This document shows positions 9,313 through 18,620 of a stretch of DNA of 25,251 nucleotides, piece after piece (the first letter of the stretch is position 1; every line of letters starts with the position of its first letter). Location of the stretch: assembly GCA_019649035.1 (NCBI GenBank), contig BMAT01007789.1, positions 413,947 through 439,197 of the forward strand, given 5' to 3'. The notes beneath the pieces are model-generated. The model was not told where the DNA came from and ran no database searches. It saw nothing but the letters and a program-made list of their open reading frames with translations. The DNA is from Elysia marginata. Its lineage: Eukaryota; Mollusca; Gastropoda; Plakobranchidae. Position numbers and translations under genes: made by a program.

Positions 9313-10479
9313 TGTAGAACGACAAAAACAGAAGGGGAGTCTAAACCGGTTCTGGTCATTTACTTCTTTCTAAAAACAAGGACGTTTTAAAATGGATATT
9401 TGTTTTTATTTATAAATACAAATTCGTTTTTAAAACTTAAGAACGTTGAATATTTATTTCAAACCAACATTAGGAAGGGGAGGGGGGGCGAGTGAAAGCG
9501 ATTCGAGGCTTCAACATTGAGGCATTATGAAACAAAAAAAAGAGGCAGAAAGAAAGAAAAGAAAAAGACTATGGAAAAGATTGGGAGAGACGGAGACATA
9601 ACTCTGTAGAGAAAAAAGGGACAAAAGACAGACAACGAGATGGAGGAACATAAAGAGAAAGAGAGAGGCCATGGCTAGACAGAGACCCATTAAAGGGATA
9701 AGACCTTTGCATTACGACTTAGCTCCCGAGTCATGTGAGTTCAGACTGAAGCCTTTTCAGAACCCACGAGAATCAAAGCCTGCTCTAAATGGCCGATGTC
9801 TTTCCGTCTCGACTTCTCCCGTTTAAACCTTACGTATTCGCAACGTACAGCATTCTAAAACTTCTACAGAACGTTGTTTATTATTTACTTTTAAAATATA
9901 ATGACAAAGAAAGAAAAAGCGATGCGAATATAATCAAGATTTTCAACAAAAAAGGTATAGGGCTTTGGTTTTACAAGTGTACTTCACTAAGGTGTAAAGT
10001 GGGCGTGTGCATGCCGAGAAGCAAAACGCTTATTATAGTGGTGACTTGTAAAAGAGCCTACATCCATTCACATAACTTCAAAGATTGGAGGGCGCATAAA
10101 TTGATTTTGCGGTTTGTTAATGTTCGCAAGTTTAGATTTCAAAACTTCTTTGTAATATCTTTGTTTGAGATTATAAAATCGCAGGGTGTAAATTTGCGAA
10201 GTTTTTAAAAAATTGTTAGACCTCTGTCTAAAGCCGTGTCCACGTCAAATTTCCAAAGATGGAACTCAGAAATATCTTGAAACTTACACGAATATAGGAA
10301 TTTTGTTTTGAATATTTTAGGGTATTTTACAATTGGCGCCTAAGGATTGAAAGGACTCTCTATTTTCAAACGGATTTGCCAATAATATTTTTTTCAACAG
10401 ACCAAAGCCTAAGTTTAGTGACAGAAAAAGCATTTTCTTTACCACAGTATTCGCTCTAAAGCGGTTTGTGTACCCCAAC
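9313..10479. other. Stretch with the longest open frame but no recognised gene
   Basis: The plus-strand frame at 9789-10208 (139 codons, ATG in the context AAATGG, begins MADVFPSRLLPFKPYVF) is the longest in the window. It is rich in Lys, Ile, Phe and Leu, as expected of AT-rich DNA, and has no motif I know. A frame of this length is only mildly unexpected by chance. Upstream is purine-rich repeat. Confidence 0.5.
9531..9671 (+). repeat. Purine-rich (GAAA/GAGA) degenerate tract
   Basis: Over 140 bases almost free of pyrimidine runs, with GAAA and GAGA units, next to a G4-A-G7 run at 9477-9488. No coding signal. Confidence 0.7.
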
Positions 10480-10605
10480 TAAACAGGGCGTGCTGCCTAA
10501 ATATAGAAGAGGCTGGTGATTTCGAACTAGTAACCTTACTTCTACACATTTAACGCATTGAAAAAAGTATTACCCGCTTCACTTCCACGCGATGCTTTCA
10601 TAACC
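10480..10605 (-). mobile_element. Degenerate tRNA-derived SINE head, minus strand
   Basis: Read on the minus strand, GCGTGGAAGTGAAGCGGGT (10590-10572) resembles a tRNA D-arm/A-box and AGTTCGAAATC (about 10528-10518) a B-box, roughly 60 bases apart. The order fits a tRNA-type internal promoter, but no complete cloverleaf forms. The downstream part and tail are not clear, so the lower boundary is a guess. Confidence 0.35.
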
Positions 10606-10929
10606 TACTCTTTAAAAGAAGTTAAACAAAGCTCATTCAAAACACCGTTGCAGGTAGGGTGGTTTTCAACGCGACAGTTTACAAACGGAAATAACAGTGC
10701 ATGAAATCGCTACCTTCACACCCTGCCGCTCGGCCCTAAACGCAAACACCAGGAGGTATAAACACAAAGTGTTCATCGAAAGGAAATTGATAATGAACAA
10801 AAAGACAACAGGTAGAATGTTTTCTGCTAGCGCGGCAGGAGGTTACTGATGAAAAAAAAGAAATAGCGTGTGCTTTTGCCCTTTTAGTTTCTGAACTTTT
10901 ATATTTGCCCAAAAAAGCGGTCACATTAA

Positions 10930-10978
10930 TTCTTCTTCTTCTTCTTCTTCTTCTTCTTCTTCTTCTTCTTTTCTTCTT
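10930..10978 (+). repeat. (TTC)n microsatellite
   Basis: About 13 uninterrupted TTC units, then an imperfect TTCTTCTT. The purine strand is (GAA)n, a class able to form triplex DNA. Confidence 0.95.
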
Positions 10979-13037
10979 ACCTTTTCATAGGACTTCTTTG
11001 TCCTTGCTTTCTCAAAGGCTATGTCCTCCACACAATCAGGCTGTCTAAAAGCGCTCAAACTTTTTTTAAAGGGTTGCTACATGTTGAAGTAATCAAGCCA
11101 CAAATGGTGTTTGTCGTAAGTCGATGCATTTTTTGCACGTGAGTTTAATAGATATTCATTCAAGTGCAACTTTAAGTACATTATTGCCGCAGATAGCTAC
11201 TTCGGTCATGTGTGCATGACTGCATGTCTCATGAAGTAGCCCTATGAACAAACACCAGGAGCATAATTCTGTCACGGAGTGCAAGATCACGGCATGCCAC
11301 TCAAAGAAGCGTAAATGCTTTGTTTGGTTACATAGAACACTTGATCACGAGACAAAACATAAAATATTGGTATTCTTTCCCTCAATCAAAATTTAAAACA
11401 ATGCTAGCACGCTCACAGACAAAGCTAGGTTTAGCACTTAACAGACAAAAGCGTACTTGGGCCAATCTGTCACCTATTTTTTTATAATCAAGTAATCTTA
11501 TGGGCTCAATAATTCTTGCTTGACTAAAGTATCTGTTACATAAATATGACACGGCTACATGTTTGGAGAAGAGTCTAAAGTTGTATGCGTCACATCACAT
11601 CGTTCTGGACTGCCCTGCTAAATTGAATATTGTGGTTGCTTTTTCATAGCACTTCCTAAACTTATTCCAAGTTCTGGGCAATTCGGCAACATGACACGAG
11701 AAATCGCGTTGAATATCGATGAACTGTTCCAAAAATCAATGAGAGATAAATTTATTTTAAATCACGCGAGCGCTTCCAAGAGTAGTTAGAAGGTCGACGT
11801 TTCTTCCCCGCATTGAATCAGAGGATGGGAAATCAGACCACTGTTTAAAGGATCTATATTTTTTACTGGCTTGAACAGATGTATGTTTGATCGAGCAGTT
11901 GAACAAGCATATCAGCCTTTCCTGAAGACTAACACCCAAAAAATACTATTTTTATAGGTTTTGATATAATTAGGGTTATGGTCTAATTTATTAGACGTTC
12001 ACTGTGAAGTGGATGAGAAATAAAGGAGAACACGGACTGACATGCATTCGAACAGAATGGTTTTCTTCTGAATCTGAATTGGGACGACTCAGCAGTAGGT
12101 CTAGCAACTATCATGTTACCAGCACTTCCTCACCAAGAAAGCTCAATTGTACGTGTGTTGACAATATACACGTTCTTGAGCAGAGTCCACAATAGCAACA
12201 ATTTGCTGAGCGAGCGTACATACGTGCAGGTAAAATTGAGAAGATAAACTGACTACTTCGCTTGAGAGCACCGATTGCGTTTATGAGAAATAATAGCGTC
12301 ACAGGGGAGGGGTGAGGGGGCGTTAATCAAGATTAGGTTATGAAAACAGCGCTGGATGCTGAGGATATTTTTTATGTCAAAACTATTGATGGAATGGAAT
12401 CTTGAGTACAGAGGAGACCTGAAAAACGGCAAACTTAAGCCCAAGAGCAAATAAAACGTAATTTCAATAGTTGTTCAAAAGAATTGAAGAGAACTGAGCA
12501 AATGAAGTATTTAAGAAGAAAAAAACAACGTCCGCAAATTAAAAATTTAAGTTTTCCGCATAACCTTTAAAGTTTTTTTTCCTTTTACACGATAAACGTC
12601 TTTAAAGGTTACCAGAAAATAAGCCAATCGCTACAGTTTTAGCAAAGTTTAACTTCGAAGCTTTGTTATATTAAAATTATTTCAAAGTTTTTCTGGACTT
12701 ATATAAGGAAAAATCCAGTGACTCCTTATCAAAATGAAAAATAAGCAAACGCGGGATACTGTTAGATATCAGCTAATGGGGGAAGCCAGTGTTTTATTCA
12801 CTAATTACTTTTACATATTTGTTATAAACAACAGCTTTTATTATCTTTGAAAAAGATCAAACTAGATTTTTAGAGCATATTGATAAAAATGGCTATGGAA
12901 ACCAATAAAATGGGAGAAAAGGGAACTTGAAAGGGTACAAATAATTTGATATCACGCAATTTCGACCGTGTTTACGACGGCACGATTGGTCTTTGATGTT
13001 TCATAATTTTACATTTCTTTTTGTATCTCTAATCTGA

Positions 13038-13042
<5 letters not shown>
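10979..13042. other. Stretch without a supported gene
   Basis: Short frames at 11757-11939 (minus) and 12004-12302 (both strands) show no motif or splice support. The hairpin at 12561-12611 is the only structure noted. Confidence 0.6.
12561..12611. other. Inverted repeat able to form a hairpin
   Basis: TAACCTTTAAAG at 12561-12572 and its exact complement CTTTAAAGGTTA at 12600-12611, with a 27-base loop rich in T and C. No flanking features suggest a function; it may be a relic of a short inverted-repeat element. Confidence 0.6.

Positions 13043-13084
<42 letters not shown>
13043..13084 (+). repeat. (CT)n microsatellite
   Basis: About 20 perfect CT units, followed to about 13200 by a degenerate CT-rich stretch. 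Confidence 0.95.
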
Positions 13085-13086
<2 letters not shown>

Positions 13087-13199
13087 TTATCTCTCAATAT
13101 TTCTGTCTCTGATTCTCCCTAACCCTATTGATGCCTCTCTGCCTCTGCATCTATGTTTCGTTCTATATATTTCTCTCTTTCTCACCATGTCTCTCTCTG

Positions 13200-14289
13200 C
13201 CATTCGTTTTTATTCACCAAACCAAATCACCAGTCAAAAAGCCGCGTTGTTTGCTTAAGAAAATTCACTTCAGACTCAACTAAAAGAAATATACAGCCCA
13301 GGAGTATCTTGCTAGAATGTGGCTATTATTGTTTGTAGCTGATAGCAAAGCCACACAAAAACACTTGAATTTGTCACGCGAGATGCTCACGCAAAAGTCT
13401 CATGGGTAACTAGACACAAAAGCTTTATTCAAACTGAAGGGATTCTGGTTGGATACTTTCTCCTCTGTGCTTAACTGGTTTTGTGGAAAAACTTCATGGC
13501 ACTTTTAACTTCAATAGACTTTGAAGCCAAGCGCTTTGAGCATTACACTTGTTTAAGCATTGTGTAAACCTATTGTTGCTTTGGTTTTGTTTTCCTTTCG
13601 TTTTATTTTCCTTATACTTTTGTAGACATTTATGAAAGTAAAGATAGAAAAAGACTGCCCTCGATTTATTTATGTAGAAGGATCACAGCAGTTTATAAAG
13701 CTTTTGTGTAGATTCGGTTTTCCTTTCTTTTGACTGGGAAGATAACATGAGATTTAAGGTTTGGGAATAAATCATACGATTTGTGTACATTTCAATTTTA
13801 AAAGACGAGTCAGAAAATGTAAAAAAAAAGTTCAAAGTTTGCTTACTCACAGAAACATTTCGAAAAAAAGCCACTTTATCGAACATAACTAGAAAAACAA
13901 TAAACATCATGAAATAAAATATTGCATCATATCCTTTGTAGACACGCTATTACAAAGCTTAGAAGAGACTAAAAGAGACTTTTAAAGATAGACAGACGTA
14001 TATCGGTGAAGGATTTGATCTACACATTTTACAAATAAGAACCTTTCAAGTTTAAATAGAGGAATGAGGGGGTGAGAATTGGCAGAGAGCAGTGAAACAT
14101 GGGCACAAAGAAGTTCGGGTGGGTAAATAGAGATTGTGAGAAAGAAGGTGGAAGAAAAATTATAGTAATCTGAAGAAACGGATGTATGTGGACAGAAAAA
14201 CTGCCACCCAGAAAGATATAAATCCACTAACAAAAAAAATTCACTTCAATACTTGTAGCCTTGCAGCACGATTCTACATTCGTCTGAAC
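13200..14289. other. Stretch without a supported gene
   Basis: AT-rich. On the minus strand a good acceptor (ATCCGTTTCTTCAG, ending at 14170) precedes a pyrimidine-rich open frame to 13982, discussed and set aside as low complexity. Confidence 0.6.
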
Positions 14290-14510
14290 CTAGAAAGAGC
14301 TTAGACAGACAGACAGAGCCGCGGCGTAGTGTGGGCCTGTGCTGTGTTTGTGGCTCCCTGGTTGGAATGGAGAATACTCTCAAGTGGACAGAGCGAGTGT
14401 CTCTAACCACCTGTCTGATGGCGAGAAGCCGAGGGATTTTCTCTGGAAGTCCAGTCCTGAGCTGTTTGAACCGCCCTGTTATGCGACCCTTTGACTTTCT
14501 TGAATTATAG
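14290..14510 (+). other. GC-rich island of unknown nature beside the gap
   Basis: About half of the bases are G or C, against about a third nearby. On the plus strand a frame is open from before 14290 to a TAG near 14510, including MENTLKWTERVSLTTCL; on the minus strand another frame is open across the same bases, ending near 14255. Neither has a clear acceptor and donor. It could be an exon cut by the gap, a CpG-rich control region or an old repeat. A tetranucleotide GACA stub lies at its left edge. Confidence 0.35.
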
Positions 14511-14533
14511 GGAGATCCGGGGGGGGGGGGGGG

Positions 14534-14694
14534 NNNNNNNNNNNNNNNNNNNNNNNNNNNNNNNNNNNNNNNNNNNNNNNNNNNNNNNNNNNNNNNNNNN
14601 NNNNNNNNNNNNNNNNNNNNNNNNNNNNNNNNNNNNNNNNNNNNNNNNNNNNNNNNNNNNNNNNNNNNNNNNNNNNNNNNNNNNNNNNNNNNNN
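14534..14694. other. Assembly gap of 161 N, preceded by a G15 run
   Basis: Unknown bases; the left edge is a 15-base G homopolymer (14519-14533), a typical place for an assembly or polishing failure. The gap interrupts a GC-rich island, so part of any exon there may be missing. Confidence 0.99.
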
Positions 14695-14752
14695 AGGGTT
14701 ATTGGTTGGGCATAACCAGCTCTTTGTGATACAGTAATCTCACTCAGTGAAG

Positions 14753-14836
14753 CGCCGGATACGTTGAGTTTAACTACTTAAAGAAGGACAAAGCAACCGC
14801 AGCGCCTAATAGAAATATAGTGGCACGGCAGACAAG
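14753..14836 (+). CDS. Weak exon candidate with a strong donor
   Basis: A strong donor (GACAAG, then GTAAGC at 14837) ends a short open frame reading AGYVEFNYLKKDKATAA then PNRNIVARQT. An AG at 14751-14752 could be the acceptor, but its pyrimidine tract is poor and a stop lies just upstream in frame. The 84-base length is a multiple of three. It lies 58 bases to the right of the gap. It would not join in phase to the small plus-strand gene at 2.3 kb. The product is not recognised. Confidence 0.15.
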
Positions 14837-16049
14837 GTAAGCATAGGTTATCAAGAAGGGTATGGATGATCCGTCAAGCTTTGGTTACAGCAAAAAGGAA
14901 TACTAAAGACGGTTCTCATTTTTAAGTCCTGCCTAATCACACAGAAAGTCATAGTTTTGCACTCATACCTTTGAACACATTATCTAAGGACCAGTTTCTT
15001 TGGCAAATTTAAAAAAATGTAGTGATTTGCAGACGAATTTTTATACAACGAAAATTTCACGAGATGATCGGCGGAAACGTGAAAGAAGTACATGACATTC
15101 TCATATTTACGTGGTTGTGGCAAAATATAAAGGCAAAGGTATGTGAGAAAATAGAAAGGTGTGAATAAATACTTCCAAAAAAATCACAGACAATAATGGA
15201 ATTGCGTCCGTTAAGCGTCCTTCTAAAATGTCAAGACACTCAAAACACAAGTTTTTAGAGTAGAGCGTAGAGAGTAGAGTCTTTACAAGATGCGTTATGA
15301 CTGTACGCGTCTTTGCTTGGTATGTAAGCGTTCTTTTTTCAATGTAAATATCAATGGCAGAAAAAACAAAATAAGGAGGAAGGATAGTGTGCAAACATTT
15401 TGCCGACAGTTATAATTGTCTCGAAATCAATTCGTATCGTTTTGTTTCGCCTATCCAGAACGATGCGTTATTAGTACTTGTTACGACTGTATAATTATCT
15501 CGACTCAGTCAATGCTTTATCCTTCCGCTCAAGGTGTGGCCGGGTACAGATTGTGAAGACGTTATAAAAAAAAAATTCTTCTTACTAGTCGCTCAGATTT
15601 ATTCTTTTTCTGTCAGTCAGAAATGGTAAGATATTAGAAATAGTTCTCGCACAATTAGCATTATGTTTCGTCTATACGTCAGAGGTGAGACGGTGGTTAT
15701 GCAACGCCAGTAGACCAAACGTCGTTTGAATGGTACCATTCTGTTCTATAAATGGTTCCAAAACAAATATTTCATTGAGTGCACTTGTACATTTTGCCAA
15801 AAAAAAAAAGATGAGTTATTTCTGAAGAGAACAGTATCACAGATATTCATGTTGATACTGTACAAGACGCGAGTGACGATTACCGGAAAGTTGTGATGTG
15901 AAAGGAAACGGATAAAATAGGTTTTGAGTATATAATCAACAGACTAGAATTTTTTTTTTCCATTTTTTTTGTTAAGGTGATTGTTGGTGTGACTGGTGGT
16001 TCTTTTTTAAGCACTGCATTTAACTGAAAGAACGACAATACCGAGGAGA
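14837..16049. other. Stretch without a supported gene
   Basis: AT-rich; contains a possible 9-base microexon at 15617-15625 and a chance minus-strand frame at 15107-15394. Confidence 0.6.
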
Positions 16050-16176
16050 ATGATGATGATGATAATAATGATGATGATGATGATGATGATAATGATGATG
16101 ATGAAGAAGGTATTAATGATAATAATAATAATGATGATGATGATGATGATGCTGGTGATAATGATGATAATGATTG
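16050..16176 (+). repeat. (GAT)n/(AAT)n microsatellite
   Basis: Imperfect GAT array interrupted by AAT, GAAGAAGG and GCTGGT units. The minus-strand Ser/Leu-rich open frame over it is an artefact of the repeat. Confidence 0.95.
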
Positions 16177-16728
16177 GTAATAATGGCCATAACGAATAAC
16201 ATTCAAACCAAAATAATATATATCATAGTTACGATTCACAAATACCAAGAGTAATGTCAAAGGGCGTACAAATGCCCAATGAGGACACCTATACACGATG
16301 ATACAATGAAAAAAATGAAAATAACATAATGTATATTTTATTACATAATATTTCCCAAACCTTGCTCTTTAGACTATGTGGAACTCATATAAGAAAGAAA
16401 GAACTATTATTGAAAACGCTTAATACTTTCCATTTTACTATCTAAAAAACACAAAATAAATGCATTTCACATGTTCATTATTCAATTAAATACAATATTA
16501 TATTCAGTTTCATGTTGTGCTTGATATCGAAGTAAAACTTTGTCAAAATTACCCCAAGGGGATGGGTTAAAGATTTTTCTTATCTAATCTTTCCAGGTAT
16601 AAAAAGAGTACTCCCATCACCAGTGTTGGATACCTGGCTTTGACTACATCAGCAGTGGCTACGCATTCATAGATATATTGGTAAGGCAATGAGACAATCA
16701 AAGATTTCTCGTAGAATCATTCTTCTCG

Positions 16729-16915
16729 GTTATAATAGCGTCGTCACGGACTAAAGCTAAAACCGACTCTGAGACCAATAGAGTTGAGGTTTGATCCCTG
16801 TCTTGGCAGGACTGCGTTTAGTCCATAAGAAGGGCTTCCACCATCCGTTTCTTTTCCTCACTCAGCACTTAAACTAACTACCCAGTTATGGGCAATAAAG
16901 AAACTTTTAATCATC
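16729..16915 (+). mobile_element. tRNA-derived SINE-like element
   Basis: An A-box-like TAGCGTCGTCACGG starts at 16736 and a B-box-like GGTTTGATCCC at 16788. The 52-base spacing is close to that of a tRNA-type RNA polymerase III promoter. A unique body follows (GGCTTCCACCATCC, CACTCAGCACTTAAACTAAC, ACCCAGTTATGGGC) and then an AT-rich end with AATAAA. This layout of tRNA head, unrelated body and AT-rich tail is that of a SINE. The ends are estimated; I could not define target-site duplications. It lies about 160 bases downstream (in gene direction) of the exon at 17072, inside the presumed intron. Confidence 0.5.
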
Positions 16916-17071
16916 CTATGTTGACGCAATTTTTTCAGCTGTTTTTTCTGTGGGTGATTAGAATATGTTGGCTGTATTTAGTCTATCCGAGAACACACGT
17001 GCAGCCCTTGGAACAGTTGAGTAGATTAAGAACTAAATAGAAATTCTCCTAAATTTACTTAAATAACATAC

Positions 17072-17228
17072 CTTTCATCTGGAAGAAGCTCATGTTCTCT
17101 ATGGCGTGAATGGCCGCCGTGTTGTCTATGGTCAGCTCGAACTCGGGACTGACGCGCGGTGCGAGTTCCATCTCCTTGTTAAAGTTGGCGTCCGCTGTGG
17201 CCACTCGGCTTACTAGCCCAGCAGAGAC
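17072..17228 (-). CDS. Internal coding exon of an unidentified gene (52 residues, phase 0 to 1)
   Basis: Seen directly: read on the minus strand, a CTAAT branch-point-like motif (A at 17256) and a pyrimidine tract lead to GCGGCAG at 17229-17235. A 157-base exon follows, then AAAG and a GTATGT donor starting at 17071. The branch A lies 27 bases from the exon, a normal distance. The frame is open throughout and G+C and CpG are much higher than in the flanks. The peptide starts VSAGLVSRVATADANF, continues with NKEMELAPRVSP and EFELTIDNTAAIHAIENM, and ends SFFQMK plus one base of the next codon. Of the other two frames, the one that skips two bases is closed by a stop. Segments such as EFELTID alternate polar and hydrophobic residues, as in beta strands. 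No catalytic motif, transmembrane segment or signal peptide is visible. I do not recognise the family. Exon status is well supported; function is unknown. Confidence 0.8.
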
Positions 17229-17544
17229 CTGCCGCAAACATAGAAAGAGTTGACATTAGGAATGAATGGATATTAATATTTAAAGTAAGGTTGGATGAGA
17301 GAGATAGAGAGACAGAGACAGCGGAGAGTTAGAGAAGAGAGGATTGTAAAATGAAAAATTTCTTTGAAAATACAAATCCTATATTTAAAAGATACATGTA
17401 TATGAGAATTTTTTGCCAGACGCTGAGGATTATGAAAAAGGCTTACACCCCCCCCCCTCCATTTTGTGTTGATATGTGGGATAAATCACCATTCAAGGGA
17501 GGACATGCACCAACAGTTAATCAATACAACATGATTTTGAGAAC

Positions 17545-17563
17545 AAAAAAAAAAAAAAAAAAA
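17545..17563 (+). repeat. A19 homopolymer
   Basis: 19 adenines in a row; a C10 run lies close by at 17448-17457, and a T15 run at 6505-6519. Length at such runs is error-prone in assemblies. Confidence 0.9.
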
Positions 17564-17658
17564 GATAATATCAAAGCTGAGTTTAAACCCGTGAGATCGC
17601 GGGCATTTTACTATTTAAATAGAAAAATTAAACAAAAATAATAGGATGGGTAATGAAT

Positions 17659-17687
17659 AGACATACAGACAGAAGGATGGATAGAGT

Positions 17688-17721
<34 letters not shown>

Positions 17722-17798
17722 CAGACAGACACATAGATGAGAGAGAAAGACAGATAGACAGATGGGTAGATAGATAGATAGACAGACAGAACAGACAG
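17659..17798 (+). repeat. (GATA)n/(GACA)n microsatellite
   Basis: A perfect GATA core at 17688-17720 is followed by GACA units, and a second mixed GATA/GACA block covers about 17750-17798. Leu/Ser/Ile-rich frames on the minus strand are repeat shadows. Confidence 0.95.
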
Positions 17799-18174
17799 GC
17801 ATACATGATAACGCTTTGATATAATAAAACATGGCAATCCTATATATTGAAACAGTTACTGAAAAAAACTTTAAGAGGAAAAGACATAAATCCCCAGTCA
17901 GCAAGATCTCAAGGAAGAAAGTGGAAAAGAAAATATAGAACTCAACAAAATCTATGTAGGAAATATCTCTCTTGAGGCGACAGTGTTACTGTCCCTGCCC
18001 AGCCGAAGTGCGACAGAGGTTGATATCTTAGCTCAGACATATTTTTTTCTGTCTTTACTGACGTCATTTACCCTTTACATTTTTCGAACAGTTTTGGACA
18101 TAATACGGGCTCAGACGGTAAGAAGAGAAAGTACAAGTATTATATTATGAAGCTGAAAGCCTTATCATTCACTA

Positions 18175-18341
18175 AAGATGGTGGTGGAGGTTATCATGGT
18201 TGTAAAGCTGCTGATGATAATGGTTGTGATGATGCTGACGATGTTGAAGATGCTGGTGATGATAATCAAGAGAGTGGTGGCAGCGGTGATGATGGTGATG
18301 AAAATAGGGGAGAAGAGGAAGAAAAAGTGGAAGAAGAAGAA

Positions 18342-18428
<87 letters not shown>

Positions 18429-18432
18429 GATA
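18175..18432 (+). repeat. GAT-rich region with a long perfect (GAT)n core
   Basis: The core at 18342-18430 is nearly pure GAT with two GGT interruptions, preceded by a GAA-rich and a degenerate GAT part. It is open in several frames (poly-Asp, poly-Met, poly-His), which is expected of the repeat and does not indicate a protein. A further short copy lies at 18597-18620. Confidence 0.95.
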
Positions 18433-18620
18433 AGGAGTTGATAATAACAAAAATGATGATTTTTATGTTATTGGTGGTGTTTAAAATTTGTTAAGAAAAA
18501 CGTACAAATACGAAGAGTTTTGCTTAATTATGTAAGATCAGTCAAGCGGATGAATGTAAAGAATAATGTTTTAAATCTTGTGCTAGACAACTGGCTGATG
18601 ATGATGATCATGATGATGAC

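Noticed and set aside
13982-14169. Minus-strand exon after the acceptor ending at 14170, phase-compatible with the 17.1 kb exon
   Set aside because: The frame is a pyrimidine-rich, low-complexity stretch with no good donor; phase fits one time in three by chance.
14739-14775. tRNA A-box-like CTCAGTGAAGCGCCGGATACG
   Set aside because: No B-box at a usable distance, so neither a tRNA nor a SINE head can be supported.
15880-16296. Ser/Leu-rich minus-strand frame of 138 codons
   Set aside because: Its centre is the complement of the GAT/AAT array; the flanks show no coding signal.
17611-17904. Three overlapping minus-strand frames rich in Leu, Ser, Ile and Tyr
   Set aside because: They are shadows of the GATA/GACA array.
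18147-18494. Acidic, Asp-rich open frame of 115 codons and its poly-His and poly-Met companions
   Set aside because: It is the translation of a GAT microsatellite, open in several frames on both strands, as expected of the repeat.
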